Source: Chiua virens
Taxonomy: Eukaryota > Basidiomycota > Agaricomycetes > Boletales > Boletaceae
NCBI GenBank assembly: GCA_019787685.1
Contig: JAHNUO010000003.1
Span: 372,001-436,000, forward strand
Reading direction: 5' to 3'
DNA: 64,000 nucleotides
Within the stretch, counting starts at the first letter, position 1, and each line of letters opens with the position of its first letter. A model generated the notes under the pieces. It saw only the letters and a program-made list of their open reading frames with translations, was not told the origin of the DNA and did no database searches. Shown here piece after piece: positions 48,616 through 60,034 of this stretch. Position numbers and translations under genes: made by a program.

Positions 48616-48891
48616 TCATCTGTCACTTCAGGCTTGACAAATGAAACGAGGAAAGTGTGCGCATTCGAGGAGGTCTTACGCTATGGACTACGCTCACGAC
48701 AAGGTGACAGTTACAACAACTTGAGTTTCCGACTGCTTATGGGAATGTCACCGTCTACCCGAGTCTATCCAGACAGACTTTCGCGAGAAGACTAACGGAC
48801 AAGAGACATGACTTTGATGCTTATGGTACACTTGGGCTGTGGTATACGACTTGATTGATTCTTGTGCTCCGACTCGGATCCATGTCGCCAA

Positions 48892-51115
48892 TCATCCCAA
48901 AATGATCTTCTTCCACTCCCTATTCTCTACTTTGATCCAGTCCACTTCTTGAACCACAGTTTTCCCTATTCGATACGCTACACCATCTTTGAACTCGACG
49001 GCCAAAAGGAGCAACGTCTTTGGGCCAGCCGCTGCAATGACGATGAAATCCTGATCTACAACCTTGGTGTTATAATGAGATTGCGCTCCTGGTTCGAAAT
49101 TGGGGGGAGGGAACAACGTGTACATCACTTGACCCGGTCCTTCGACCCTCTGACTTTGAACGGCCTTCACGTTCGCAAAACTAGTCCAGAAATGCAGCTG
49201 ACCGATACGCAAAGGTTGCTCGAGAGATCGAGTGGCCTGCTTCCATGTCTCATGACCACGATCGCTGGAACTATCCTCCCACGACCGTTCGTTGATCCTG
49301 ACCAGTTGACAATTGTCGCCCACGACCTCGAACTGGATTACAGGTCGCACATGGGTACTATCTCCAGCATCAAGAACAGGAAAGGGCGGAAGGGACCAAG
49401 CGGGCGGCTTCGCTTTTGACCACGCTGCCCAGCTCCAGGAAGGGATTGGTACGTCTTCTTTGGACTTGTCCGCCCGTAAGATGGTGACTTCAACCTCGTT
49501 TCGTACAGTGTGGCCGGTAAAAGACCATGTCATTGCGTATGAAAAAAGCGATTCTGGAAGGCCCCAGATGAATCTGTCGTCTTGAACTTTTGAAAGAATC
49601 TCGGACACCCCACTAAATGCGTTTATGAGATCGGTCTGACGCGTCAACTGTCGCTCTCGGTACTTGAATAGTAGGTCATAGTAGAGTTGGGAATAGTCGA
49701 AGGGGGACAGAGTTTCCCAGGACAAAGCGGTAGCAGCGTATAGCTCGGGGAAAGGTTTGTGAAGGCGATCAATGTCCCGGACTTGTTCTAGAGCTCGCTC
49801 CTCCGAGTGCGAGGCCAAACGACAACTCCAGTAAACTTCATCCTCCGAGAACACCAACACCCTGTTGGACAGGATTCGTTCCTGGAACGTCCACCCCCTT
49901 TCTGCCCATGTTGTCTTTTCGATTCCACTCGGTGTCTCGCGGGCATCAATGACTGTCAGGAGTTCGTAGTCGTCGATCTTCAAGACCTTCTGCACATCTT
50001 TGCGGAACCTCTCGCCGACCCCGGGAATGCCATTGTTTGCATGATTGCCTGCAGCAACGACTAAGGTGAAGAGAGCTTTCGAATATATTGTCCCCATCCG
50101 CTTGATCTCTGGCTCCGATATCGCCTTGTCGTCCTGAGTGATGCAAATGGAATCTACCCACAAGTAGCGCTCTTCAATGGAGCGCACTAGGACGATGGCA
50201 TCTCGGATCGTGGCAGTAATAGGAAACTTGTTGAGGGCGCCCCGGACCCGAAGAGCTTGAGAGTTTTCCTTGAGGTGTGTGAACACCTTCGCTTCGCCCC
50301 AGACGTAGCTTAGAGCGACGTAGCGACATTGCGACGGAGTCTCGACAACACAGGATTCCTTCACATCAATCACGAACTTCGGGAAAGTTGATTCCTGAGC
50401 TTTCTCCTCTGCTGGTTCCTTATTTTCCTCCAAAAATCCCAAGTAAGGCATGCAGTCCTCCCCGTGCTTATGTTCGCACTCGTCAAGCCATGCCCGTATG
50501 AGCCCTGTGTCTACTCGAGGGCCAACGTATCGGCCACCGACCGTGTCGAGAAATTCTTGTTCCGTCTGGGAGATTCCTCGTTTGAAGGAGGATTTGGCCT
50601 TAACCTTAAGGGGTCGACAAATTAGCCCATCAACACTGATGGTGACACAAATTGCCGACCTGGAAACTCAAGATATTGTGAGGTCCACGTGTATCTCTCT
50701 CTTTGAGTTCCCAAGGGAGGGAGGGCCCAGGGAATCGATTTGCCTCGGACGTATCGAAGATGACGATTGTCTGTGTGAAGTGGAGATGTGTGACGCTAGG
50801 ATCTCGCACTTGGACGTCTACTGGTAACATGAAGGTAGCAAATTCTGCGCTTTCCCTCACGGAACACCCGCCACCTAGGTCTGAGGGCTCATTGTCCAGG
50901 CTGTCGGCGATGAGACTGCAAACGCCACAAGTGGAGCGCCGACCCTTGATTTCATCTATGGATCCGAGAGCGAGGTATTGTGCGAACGCATCCTTGATAG
51001 GGGGTACTGAACAAGGCAATGGGTTCCTGCAGGGTACGATGGGATGCGTCAGGCGCTGTATGTCCAACTTTGAGCATACTTGACAAAGTTTTGGAGTCCT
51101 GTCTGAACGCTCCAT
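48892..51115 (-). CDS. HET-domain (heterokaryon incompatibility type) protein, one apparent +1 frameshift
   Basis: Start at the ATG at 51115 (MERSDRTPKLCQVCSKLDIQ). The N-terminal part has the usual Cys pairs (LCQVC, CGVCSLIADSL) and an extended beta region. The linker VGGRYVGPRVDTGLIRAWLD precedes the HET block: CRYVALSYVWGEAKVFTH, TATIRDAIVLVRSIEERYLW, VDSICITQDDK, and ERGWTFQERILSNRVLVF. The C-terminal half holds RQLTRQTDLINAFSGVSEIL, IPSWSWAAWSK and ends KKIILG. Near 50638 the frame changes by +1 (NILSFQV in one frame, ICVTISVDGLICRPLKVK in the next). HET proteins trigger or modulate non-self recognition and cell death in fungi; many are of unknown specificity. No linked partner such as a NACHT or patatin gene is nearby. 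Confidence 0.88.
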
Positions 51116-51229
51116 GGTTTGATCGATGGAGGATGGATCAATCGATAAGCAGATGGCCGGACCGCGTTGAATCAAATCATCACATTGGATCCGAAAGACC
51201 CTGACATCGAGGATGTTTGGTAAACTCAC

Positions 51230-52130
51230 CTTCTGGGGGAAGATGCAGTCTTGTCGATGTGACTGCCGGGACCACTACGTGACATTTATAATTTACCCAA
51301 CGCCAGCTTCTCTGGTACCTTGCGTGACCGTCCTCTTTCTGGAAAAACCTACTCACTGGTGCGAAAGCATGACACTGCCAGATTAGCGCGGGCGTAAATG
51401 AAGAGGCCTTGAGGTAGAGCTTCTCGACTTGAAACACTCGTATGTAATATTCCCGTTCCTTATTTGCCTTTGGCCGGCCGCCTCGTCTGCTGGTGAGCGA
51501 TTTACCGAGACGTACTAGGTGTGATCCTGATTGTGCTCTCCCCAAGTGCATAGCAAAAGCGGCCTGAGCTTGCGCCACAAGTGGATGCACAAAGTGATTG
51601 GCATCGACACATATTTTTATCCATGCCAGTGCTCGTCCGGCACGGTAAGATCTCACTACCCTCAGTGACTCAGGTGAGCCGCCTGTTCCCTCCAGTACTT
51701 ACGATAATCGACGGACATTACCCTGTGTCTGAAAGATCGGCGGTTTCAAGTTGATGGTCGTGCGCAAATTAATTATGCCATCCGAGTTTCCCAGTGGTAA
51801 AAAGTTCGCCGTTTGGATCCGTTGGACCCGGGCCGCTTTGCTTGTGATACTATGCCGGTAAACAGTGGTCATAATACGCCAACTCCAATAGCACTATACC
51901 CGCTACGACCACGGCGTACGCTCAATTTCTGAAATACCCTAGTATTAGTAGGCAAGTATCACTTGCTACTAGTAGTAGCTTAGTAGAGCTAGCACCGTAC
52001 TTACGGGCTCGGGTAGCCTGACGTAAAAGTATGTGAAGCTGATTACCAATATTGGAAACCTGAAGCTCGTCGTCAAAAGTACTATGGGTGAGTTTCTCAA
52101 CCCGACCACGCTGCTCGCACACGCCTCAGG
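51230..52130. other. Stretch without recognisable gene
   Basis: Between the divergent HET and RING/TRAF genes. Short frames only; must contain both promoters. Near 51940-51985 there are short TAGTAG/ACTAGT-rich repeats. Confidence 0.4.
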
Positions 52131-53977
52131 ATGACCTCGTTGAACTATGTCGAGCCACCGAACAGCAATCTGGTGCGGTTCTATCTTTATAATTATTGGT
52201 TGTGTGTTGATCCGCATCTAGATTTGTTGTATCTGCCAGTGAGTGCAGTTTGCCTTGCGTTCCAGTCACTCAATCTCAAATTCGTTACGAACGTCGACCC
52301 AGCGCTCCGTTTACGAACCCAACCACCACCAGGTCATGCATGCATACCTTCTGTCGTGACTGCGTGGTGGAAGCAGTCAGACACTCACCACATTGTCCCG
52401 ATCGATCGCTCTGCCCTTTCAATGGAGGATCTGACCTCAGCGAATCCCATCGTGAAGCATGTTCGTCTTATTGCCTTCTTTTTTCACAGCCTTTGCCCCT
52501 TCTGACTGCTGTGCGTGTCTAGCTCGTGGACGAACTCATTGTAGAATGTCCTATGCGGACCTCCGGTTGTCCGCACACATGTCAGCGGCAGCTTTTAGAA
52601 TCTCACATGAAGGATGCGTGTCAATACGTCACGGTTCCATGCTCTGAAGAGGACTGTGATCAGATGGTCTTGATAAAGGATCGCGGGAAGCACGCAGATG
52701 TATGTGTCCACCGTTCGATCGACTGCGATGGCTGTGGTGTCTCTGTCAGGCATTCCGATTTGACCGTGGGTTGTGTTCCCTTTTTATTACCGTCTACGGT
52801 AGCTTGAGCGTATTTTTGGCAAGTCAGGATCATCACTCGGAATGTGCCTCCAAGCACGCGACCTGCGTTAATTGCTCCTCTGAATTTCCTCGGCCGGAGC
52901 TGCAGGAGCATGTTGCTACGTGTCCCAAAGTCGTCGTTTCTTGCTTGCATGCTGGCTATGGCTGTTCCTGGAGTGGAACGCGCCAAGCGTTATCCGATCT
53001 TCATATTCCTTCGTGCTCGTATGAATCAATCAAGGGCTTCTTTGCCATACACGGCGCCCGGGTCTCAACCCTCTCCGTGGAGAACACTGCCCTCAAACAA
53101 AGGGTTGAGACTCTGGAAGGAATATTGCACCTCATGCAACGCGAGATGCAGATATCCAGGAGCATTCTGGGCCCTTGGCATCGTTCCGAGATCCAAAGAA
53201 CAAATCGTGGAGATGCCCGTCACGTTCCCGTCTCTGATGACAGTAATTTCGCAGGGCCGTCACTTTCGAGGAACGCTGGCCAGCGTACGCAGGTCACCAC
53301 TGTACCCGATTCCTTTGAAGCCATGGGGGCCGAACTGGACGCCGCCTCGTTTTTCCCCCCTGCTGATGTTGTTTACGATAATCACCACGGTCATACACAT
53401 GCCCGTACGCCAAGTGGTCTCCTGGACATTCAATCGCATCCTGGGCAGCGCTCGTTGCCACTCACGCCTGTTGCTCCCCTGAATCTAAGCACGTCCCTTG
53501 AAGGATCCTTCAGTGGTCTTCGTGACTCTATCACTGCGGTAGCTGCGTCTGTTGATTCATTGGCACGACGTAATGACATCGCACTCACCAACGAGAACAT
53601 GCGTATTAACGAGGAACTCGGTTCACTAAAATATGCAGTGCACGGAATCCGTCTTCAGGTATGTATTTGCCCCACCATCCGACCATTTTAGAATTCCTCT
53701 TTCTCCCTTCATCACGGATTTCTCCGATTTTATCTTCACTTTTGCACAGTAGACTCTGTTTACGTTCGCTTATCTCGGTCTTATCGCCATCATTCCCGAA
53801 CAGGTGCATCGTCTGATGATGGACAGGAACGTTCAAGTCACGGGCCGTCTTAGCGAATCAAGTTCGTCTTCGACCTTGCCCGTGCCCGTACCTGCACCTG
53901 CCCGACCTGTTCAGCCCGCTTTCTACCCACCAATCATGACACCGCCGTTTCCTGGACCGCCTGGGACAAAGCTCTAA
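52131..53977 (+). CDS. RING/TRAF-type zinc-finger protein with coiled coil
   Basis: Likely E3-type ubiquitin ligase or adaptor. Start MTSLNYVEPPNSNLV, then after an intron APFTNPTTTRSCMHTFCRDC and VVEAVRHSPHCP (second half of a RING: C-x-H-x2-C-x2-C and terminal Cys); the first Cys pair falls at a boundary I could not resolve. A +1 frame change near 52397 leads to IDRSALSMEDLTSANPIVKH. TRAF-type fingers follow: VECPMRTSGCPHTCQRQLLE, VTVPCSEEDCDQMVL, VCVHRSIDCDGCGVSV, ATCVNCSSEFPRPELQEHVA, and VSCLHAGYGCSWSGTRQAL. Then a coiled coil (VENTALKQRVETLEGILHLM, and RINEELGSLKYAVHGIRLQ) and a Pro-rich end after an intron (PVPAPARPVQPAFYPP). About 480 residues. No MATH domain seen, unlike animal TRAFs. 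Confidence 0.8.
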
Positions 53978-56364
53978 TCCTCAAGACCGGAGAGGTTCGG
54001 CACGCCTGGTCCGAAATTTCCCTGATATCGTCACGTACATAATCATGAGCGCGACAACCACACCCGTTCGAACTTGCATTCGGATCGCGGGAAGCCTTTG
54101 CCGTTCCGGATTCCGGTGACCTTTTGAATCACCAAATAAAGGTCCTAATGAGTGGTGAGAACACCTTTTCCAATCGCAGACTAGCGCGGTTATCAAACCC
54201 CCTTACAGAACCTGTCGCCGCTGGTCGTCGTCTCTTTTTTCTCATGTCATTCGCTGTATTTGGAGGGTGGGATCCGTTTTTGACATGGGTCGCGCGTTAT
54301 GTATAGATCTGGCCCCGTAAAGGGGATCTCAATTCAATCGTTTGTTTATTCCTCTGACGTGAACGTCCGTGGGGTATGGGAAGTTTCCTCCGCCCCCGCT
54401 CAGTCATCTTTCATGTTCGGCACGGGTTAGCCGTTCTCTGGAGGGGGTACGTATGTTGTTTGTTTGACTGACTTCTAGACCATTCGAGACCTCGGGCGTG
54501 GACACGCATCGAGGCCAACGAACAAGACGCTCGAGACAATGTCTCTCACCCGGCGAATCACACCGAATCGATCGCGCCCCAACAAGGCAGATAAGACGCA
54601 GACATGTCGCTGAGCTGTCAGGTGGAGCACACGTTTGCCGCCGCGTTGTCAACGACTGCCGCACTTTTTTTCATCCATGACATTTTTTTCGGAGAAAAAA
54701 AAATTGTGCAAGAAAAGAATAGATGTGGTGTCGACCCGTCCGGCGATACGACCGTTTGGGGATTTGGGATACACACACTGAGGCTGTGACCCATAGTCGC
54801 CGACGGGTATACTTACTGCCACTGGTTCTGGCCACTTCGTCGACGTTTCAGGCTGGACCGTCAGGGGATCCACCCTCTGAATCGGAGCGTCAGTAGACAT
54901 GGCCTAAGCTACGCGCCGCGTACTCCCCCGCGGGGCGGCGACCTCATCGCGTTGACCAGGGGAGAAGCGGCCCGGTCATATCGTCCTCGAACCGTAACGC
55001 ACCCAAAACGTGGCGCAGGATCCGACCAAGAAACACAAACGTCCCTTCATGGAAGACATGTCATGTCCCATGTCCTCGGACTCGGCCGCCCTTGGGGCTG
55101 ACCGCGAAAAAAAAAATTATTGGCATGATCATAAATCGAAGGCGTCATCCCGTTCTCGTCATCGGTCACGATCAAAAAAAAATTTAGGGCGGTTATCTGA
55201 TCTAATCATGGGGTGCGGGTCGCCTGGTGCCAGAACCATTGATGGCAGGCTACTCCTATCAACGATGAACCTTGGATTAGAGACTAGGACGAGTGCTGCG
55301 GACTCATCAGCGATGGCGGCGGTGCGATGGGGATCGAGATACCGTTGCAGTCATGTCAGTGATGGCGATGGGCTGGCCTATCATTGTCATCGTCTGGGGA
55401 CCTGGCTGGTCACCGCTCCCGTCGCCCTATCCGTGAGTGACTCTGATTCGGTGCAGCCCCTGATCCCGCCTTGTCAAGTTGTCAATGTGCCTCGGTCTCG
55501 CCGGTGTCTTGTTGCTATTGCCATTTCATGGACATAGTCATGGTACCCGTGAACGCGCAAAGGCGGGGAGCGAATTGGCAACCGATGTAAACACCGGGGG
55601 ATTTCATTTTTGATGACAAAAAAAAAAAAGTGAGACGCCGCGCCGTGCATTGCGCCCCCTTGTTCTGTCGCACCTCGTATGCAATTCGGCTCCGAGTTCT
55701 TGTCCTGGATTTTGTAATTGGGTTTCCCCTACGGGTAACAATGCTCGTCTGTTCGGAAAAGTACCGATTCAATGCATTATGCGAGGTACACATTAAGTAA
55801 GACAAGCGAATAACTTCTGCGGAATAAGTAAATCAACCCGATGTAAGGAAACTGAGATTCGACAGAAAACGAGCGAAGCAGGGCGGTACAATCGAAAAGA
55901 CAGGACATGACGAGAAAACGAAACGAAACCAAGTTTGACGAGAGAGCTCTGGATCACGACGGTAAATGACGTATAAACAGAGGCGATAGATGAGAGAAGG
56001 AACGCGATAGCACTGAATAGCTAGTCTCGAGAGTTGGACAGGTAAATAGCAAGGAGTTCGAGTGAGATTAATGAAATCATAACGCAAGCTCATCCAAAGG
56101 AAGGTTGTTGTACCGTTAGCAGAAATCGCAGCAGAGAAAAGGGCAAATAGTACAGAGATTTGAATGTTTAACGAAGAGAATATTGGCCAAGAAGGCGAGA
56201 CAAGAACGAGAGGAAAGAAGAGAATAAAGAAACGCGAGAAGACCAGAACATGCATCAGACCGTTTGCCCAAAGGAGACGAAATAGGCCACCATAAATAAA
56301 GCGGAAAACCTGGATGCGATAACCAGATAGACCGATTTTTTGATTTTGACCAAGCTCTCCAAGC
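53978..56364. other. Gene-poor stretch with A-tracts
   Basis: Several poly-A/T tracts (near 54695-54710, 55108-55118, 55174-55182, 55618-55630) and no long conserved frame. A possible first exon on the minus strand starts at 54900 (MSTDAPIQRVDPLTVQPETS, TKWPEPVAVSIPVGDYGSQP), but I could not find its continuation and do not call it a gene. Confidence 0.4.
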
Positions 56365-58814
56365 TCACGTCAAGGGTGCGAATGGTTCTTGCCCATGGCC
56401 GGCAGCGTACGTGTACTCGCTCGTCGACGGAGTATATCTCGACACACTGGCTTGGGATATACCCATTGTATTTGGCGCTCCTCGGAAGGTCCCCTCAGGC
56501 GAGTATTGCAGCAGGTCTAATGGCTGCGGCTGGTACGGAGAATTTGATTGCGAGGATCCGGCTCCTGAGACAAACGATGGTTCTCCCGCGAGCGAAAAGC
56601 CTGATTGGGGGATAAAACCGGATCCTTGAGGGTAGTGCTGCGGCTGCATCGACTGACCAGAGGGTGTCCCAGCCTCCGAGGACGGGGTTGAATAAGAACC
56701 TTGAGACTCTAATGGGTTCTGAACGTAGATGTTGGAAAGCGGCTCTTGCACTTGGATACTTGCGCGGCGCGTCGCCGCGATCTCCTCAATTTCCGGGACC
56801 TGGGAGAGCTTGAGTGCACGGTGAGACATCAACACAGCACACGGGTGACAAGCTGCGTACGGGACTATAGTCGTAGATGCCTTCGCTCCGCAACCCAGAC
56901 GGGACGGCCTCCTTCACTGGACGCACGTGCGACGACGTCCCAGGGGAGGCCGTGGAAGCGGGAGAAATGTATCCTCCGATTACGTCGGAAGAATGTTCTT
57001 GTCGGGCAAGTTTGTCCCGATAAGCGAGCGCGGCCGCATTCAACTGCGCTTCACCAAGAGAACCCTGACTCGACCGACCCGTCATGTTTAGCCCGGATAG
57101 CCGCAGTTCAAGAAAATTCCCAGACGCACTACGACCGGTCGTACGTTAGGTGTCACCGCCTAAAAAGATCACGCTGCCGTGCTCACCAAGATCCCCGCCT
57201 GGTGGATGGATCGTAGCCCATGTGATCGACTGCAACGCAACTGCTCACATCAGAATAGATGGCGCTCGAGTCACTGCCAGAGACACTGGCGACGGATCCA
57301 AATCTTGATAAGCCACTGTAGCTGCCCGAATCCTCCGTATCTTGGTCAGGCTCGCGCGACCGAGGGAACGACCACCGTTGCAACTGGGCAATTTCAGGGG
57401 ATTGCGATTGCAAAGGCACCGACGGTGACTCAACATCTCCAGGCGTGGGCGATGCGTTTGAAGGTGACGTTGACGAAGGATTACCAAATTGGAAGTCTGG
57501 GGTTGGAAGGGGGCCCGGAATCGGGGGGGAGAGCGTTCGGGACGTAATGGCATAGAGACGGTTGTCAGAGAACCTCCGCAAGGGAGCTGGATGCGATTGA
57601 AGAGGCCCTGTTTCGGGGACCGTTGGGAAGGGCCCTCGTACAGGCGCGAAGACCTGTGGCTCTGACTGCACGATGGGAGAGCGTCGGGCGCGGATGCGGG
57701 TACACATGGCCGTTTGTCCGGAGGGGACCCACACCAGGCACCATGCCAGACGAACGCACCAAGTTGGCTGGTATAGAGCCAGCAGGGGAAAGCTGGAGAC
57801 TTGGGTAGAAACAACGCCTCGTTCTTTTCCTTGGCAATGCGAGCGAATGGATGATTCATTAGCCGGTAAAAACTGACATCCATGGATTTGCGTCGGTCGG
57901 GGTAGTGCACAGGTAGTTGCATCACACTTGGACCCGTAGGCGGCTGTGAAGGCATGACAGCCGGTAAGGAGCCCCGTCGCGCGCTGTACAAGTCTTGATC
58001 CTGGCCGTTGGGATCGAGGCCGAGTGGTCGGATGTGAGGTAGGATGTCGACTGGCGTGCCTGACGAACTGGGCCATGCTGTAGACGGTGACAGCGGAATT
58101 AGAGGAGGCGAGCAAGAGAGCTTGAGGACGGGGCTAGAAGACGGCTCGGTAGACGGTGGAGCTGAGATGTCATGCTCGGTTTGACGTGGAGGTTTCTCAG
58201 TCGCGGTGGAAGAATTGGAGGAGTCGTTTGGGGAGGCGTCTCGAGAGGGAGGCGACTTTTGGATCGAAGGAGACGCATCCTTGTCTTGGTCACCGCCGGA
58301 GACGCGTTTACGAAGGGCTTTTTCCTTGGCGCGCCTGCGAGTTGTGGCGTCAGAGACTCGTCAGGAGGATATCAGCCGACGAAAAAATACCTGTTCTGGA
58401 ACCAGACCTGGTACGCGGGGGCTGAGCACGCGTCGTGAGGAAGAGAGGGGGGCGTACCTGAACGGCGCGGGGGGACATCTCGAGCTCGGCGGCGAGCTTT
58501 TTGCGGAGGACGGCATTTGGTTTTGTGTCTTTGCGGAAGACGTCTTCGAGGACCTTGAGCTGGTGTCTGGATGTGCGCTTGCGGTGTTTTACTTCGTTTG
58601 GGATGTAGGGGAAGAAAGTCCTGAAATCGACAGACGTGGGGTCGATTCCGGGGGGCATTAATGAAGGAATGCAAGTACTGGGATACCTTGGTTGTAGTGG
58701 GTCCATATAGAGGTCTAGATGGTTGTGGAGAGCGGTGTGGGAGGGGAATGGGGAAAGGGAATAGAATGAGGGGGGAGTGTGAGACGGAAAGGAGGACGGC
58801 TTGGCATGATCCAT
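56365..58814 (-). CDS. Homeodomain transcription factor, two apparent +1 frameshifts
   Basis: Nuclear DNA-binding regulator. Start chosen at 58814 (MDHAKPSSFPSHTPPS). Homeodomain at about residues 76-133: KHRKRTSRHQLKVLEDVFRK, DTKPNAVLRKKLAAELEMSP, RAVQ, then intron, VWFQNR, intron, RAKEKALRKR. The WF-N-R signature of helix 3 is intact and split by two introns. Downstream is a long disordered Ser/Pro-rich region (VSGGDQDKDASPSIQKSPPS, RRGSLPAVMPSQPPTGPSVM). Frame changes of +1 occur near 57790 and 57700, after which ARRSPIVQSEPQVFAPVRGP and the conserved-looking GSYSGLSRFGSVASVSGSDS follow. Two more exons (GSLGEAQLNAAALAYRDKLA, and VPEIEEIAATRRASIQ) lead to the stop at 56365. Not an obvious mating-type HD1/HD2 gene: no divergent partner gene is present. 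Confidence 0.82.
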
Positions 58815-60034
58815 CCCAGGGTCTAACTTATAGCACAACTTTACGACGTCCGTAAGATAAATGTGCAACCGACCACGTCCATTCACACACGCGTTCAACG
58901 TGAACCCTGAATTGACAATGATGGGCGTCTTCTACCCCAACTCAGTTCTGGGCAATGCGGGTGGGGAATGGGATCGAACTGGTAGTACTACATGCACACG
59001 TCTTTTAACCGATCGAGGTCGTCCTGGTTGATCCCACCGTGGCCTGAGATCAACCACTAAGAAGCCCAGCTTCATCACCACCGCGACCACCCTGTGCACG
59101 GGACGACAAAGGAGCCCCTCGTCCTGGCTGCGTTCCACGGAATTATATTCTCCTCGTCGACACGTGCAGCGGGCACACCTCCACCTCTGATGGCCTTATC
59201 AACGCGCGCTTTCCGATGCTTCTTTGCACCGCTCCAACACGCGCAGGACTTCTTCTATCCTGCTTGACATCGCGGGCGCCATGTTCGACCTCCAATTTCG
59301 GACCACGGCGAATCCTCCTCTCAATTTCCATTTTCTTTTTCATCGCCCATCACCTCGGCTGTACACACCTTCATTCTGGTCTTCCATCATCCCTTGATGG
59401 CTCGAGCAGTCCATCCCTTCTTGGGTTGATCACCCCACCAACCATCATCCTTGTCCCTTCCCGCGACGTCAACACCGTGCCTCGCGCCCACTACGAATAC
59501 ACTTGGTCACTCCGTCATCTCATCATCAGAACAAGCCAACATAGATCGCGAGTACGTTCATCCGATCATCTTTACTAATAATATTCACTATTTTTATGTA
59601 TGTATGCTGACGTATAAGAGACAACCCACAAGAAAATCTCAAAAGACGTTAAAAACAATGCAATAGGGTTGCATACGAAAAAAAAGAGGGGATCCTCGGT
59701 ATCATATTCAATAGAAATACGGTCATGTGCAATACGTACAGTGCCGATAGTTTATGGTAGTGTGGATGTCGAGTCATAGATGTCGATGCGATCGCTGTGC
59801 GTAATGTCATGCGAGGAAAGGTAACCAGTCGGAAAAAAAGTGGCAGAGGAATCTTAAGCAAAAAGACATCATCCCTAGAATATAATGTTATACTAACCAA
59901 TAATGTCCCAAGAACGTACAGTATTCAAGATCAGATCCTTCCTTTGGTGAGTCTTCGTGTTCGGACCATGGTGGCGGGCGGACCCTGTCACCCTGTGTGG
60001 GAGGGAGCCACAACCAGAAACTGCGCCTCCAACG
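58815..60034. other. Stretch without recognisable gene
   Basis: Holds the homeobox promoter and the wee1 3' flank. A 9-bp inverted repeat (TGGTTGATC at 59025-59033, GATCAACCA at 59048-59056) lies about 210 bp upstream of the homeobox start. Otherwise CT-rich, non-coding in appearance. Confidence 0.4.

Noticed and set aside
54649..54900. Small gene starting MSTDAPIQRVDP on the minus strand
   Set aside because: Start looks plausible but the rest of the frame reads through A/T tracts and no second exon was found; noted only within the intergenic entry.
59216..59578. 120-aa plus-strand frame upstream of the homeobox gene
   Set aside because: CT-rich sequence with no family resemblance or intron signals; likely non-coding promoter DNA.
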